Shown here: one piece after another, positions 53,575-53,777 of the stretch
Numbering within the stretch: position 1 is the first letter of the stretch
Layout of the letters: each line of letters opens with the position of its first letter
Origin: Methanomicrobiaceae archaeon
GTDB taxonomy: Archaea; Halobacteriota; Methanomicrobia; Methanomicrobiales; Methanoculleaceae
Direction: 5' to 3'
DNA: 53,777 bases
Assembly: GCA_020854755.1 (NCBI GenBank)
Contig: JAHKLN010000032.1
Location: 1-53,777, forward strand
Notes under the pieces: generated by a model
Databases searched by the model: none
What the model was told of the DNA's origin: nothing
What the model saw: only the letters and a program-made list of their open reading frames with translations
Position numbers and translations under genes: made by a program

Positions 53575-53777
53575 TTTCTGAAATGGAGGTCTCTCGCCGC
53601 TTAACTCTTTGCGCCTCCATACACGGCTACTCCCCGGCGCTTCATCCGGGGGAGGCAGCGTGCGGGGAGGGGGAGACCCCCTCCCCGGTCCCCCCCCATG
53701 GCGATTGTCCCCACGGTCCAGTATACCGGGATGGTCAGAGAAAACCGGATCCGGGATATCTGTGCAGCGTCAAGAAT
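53575..53777 (+). repeat. Intergenic repeat copy with 10-bp-stem hairpin
   Basis: The best-preserved copy. It has CGCCTCCATACACGGCTACT, GCGCTTCATCCGGGGGAGGC, a perfect 10-bp inverted repeat with a 3-nt loop (GGGGAGGGGG 53664-53673, AGA, CCCCCTCCCC 53677-53686), CCCCCCATGGCGATTGTCC, CCACGGTCCAGTATACCGGG and ACCGGATCCGGGATATCTGT. It runs to the window edge. Confidence 0.72.

Overview
The window is archaeal and almost certainly from a hydrogenotrophic methanogen of the order Methanomicrobiales. Methanoculleus or a close relative is the best guess; this rests on gene content and the high-GC background, not on a database search. Supporting signs are archaeal EF-1alpha next to ribosomal protein S10, archaeal-type AlaRS, a separate GMP synthase glutaminase subunit, CobZ instead of CobC, a DUF2115/UPF0305 protein, a siroheme Dsr-like protein, an AglB-pathway-associated membrane protein and a 14-gene Mbh-type energy-converting hydrogenase.

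Layout. 0.4-2.2 kb: ammonium module glnK-amt, with a GGAA-N6-TTCC palindrome matching the NrpR operator upstream. 2.2-6.8 kb: DUF2115, nitroreductase, TraB-like, YkgJ-like, GuaAA and CobT. 6.9-9.2 kb: cobZ-cobS, a siroheme Fe-S reductase and a small Cys-rich protein. 9.4-12.6 kb: EF-1alpha, S10 and an Agl23-like membrane protein. 13.4-18.7 kb: an SNF transporter, three tandem PEBP/YbhB paralogs, a phosphoribosyltransferase and an RNase HI-TrmO fusion. 18.7-22.2 kb: aldehyde ferredoxin oxidoreductase with a divergent MoaD-like protein, then an Mrp/NBP35 Fe-S carrier with a partner of unknown function. 23.0-30.5 kb: ilvD, then a tetrapyrrole operon running from glutamyl-tRNA to precorrin-2/siroheme (met8-hemA-hemB-hemL-hemC-cobA) in which hemD is not visible. 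30.6-34.7 kb: a membrane protein, a PrsW-type protease, tRNA-Gly(GCC) and a soluble PAS histidine kinase. 34.7-37.5 kb: a decayed zone holding two frameshifted paralogous membrane genes, an IS5-type element and a possible 19-residue lysine-rich gene. 37.5-46.1 kb: a hydrogenase protease facing a complete mbhA-N operon. 46.7-53.2 kb: a PUA/PAPS-reductase-like protein, HisH, AlaRS with a membrane-anchored wHTH regulator, a SWIM protein and a Nif3-like protein.

Metabolic links. The tetrapyrrole operon supplies precorrin-2 for siroheme (used by the Dsr-like protein), cobamides (finished by CobT/CobZ/CobS) and coenzyme F430. Mbh couples ferredoxin and H2 to an ion gradient. AOR is ferredoxin-dependent and needs a pterin cofactor, which may explain the MoaD-like neighbour.

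The most interesting unexplained structure is a family of related, hairpin-containing intergenic repeats in most of the long gene-free gaps: the window start, 12.9-13.2, 16.2-16.4, 22.7-23.0, 46.4-46.6 and 53.3-53.8 kb. They occur in both orientations, partly in tandem. I see no CRISPR array, rRNA or replication origin.
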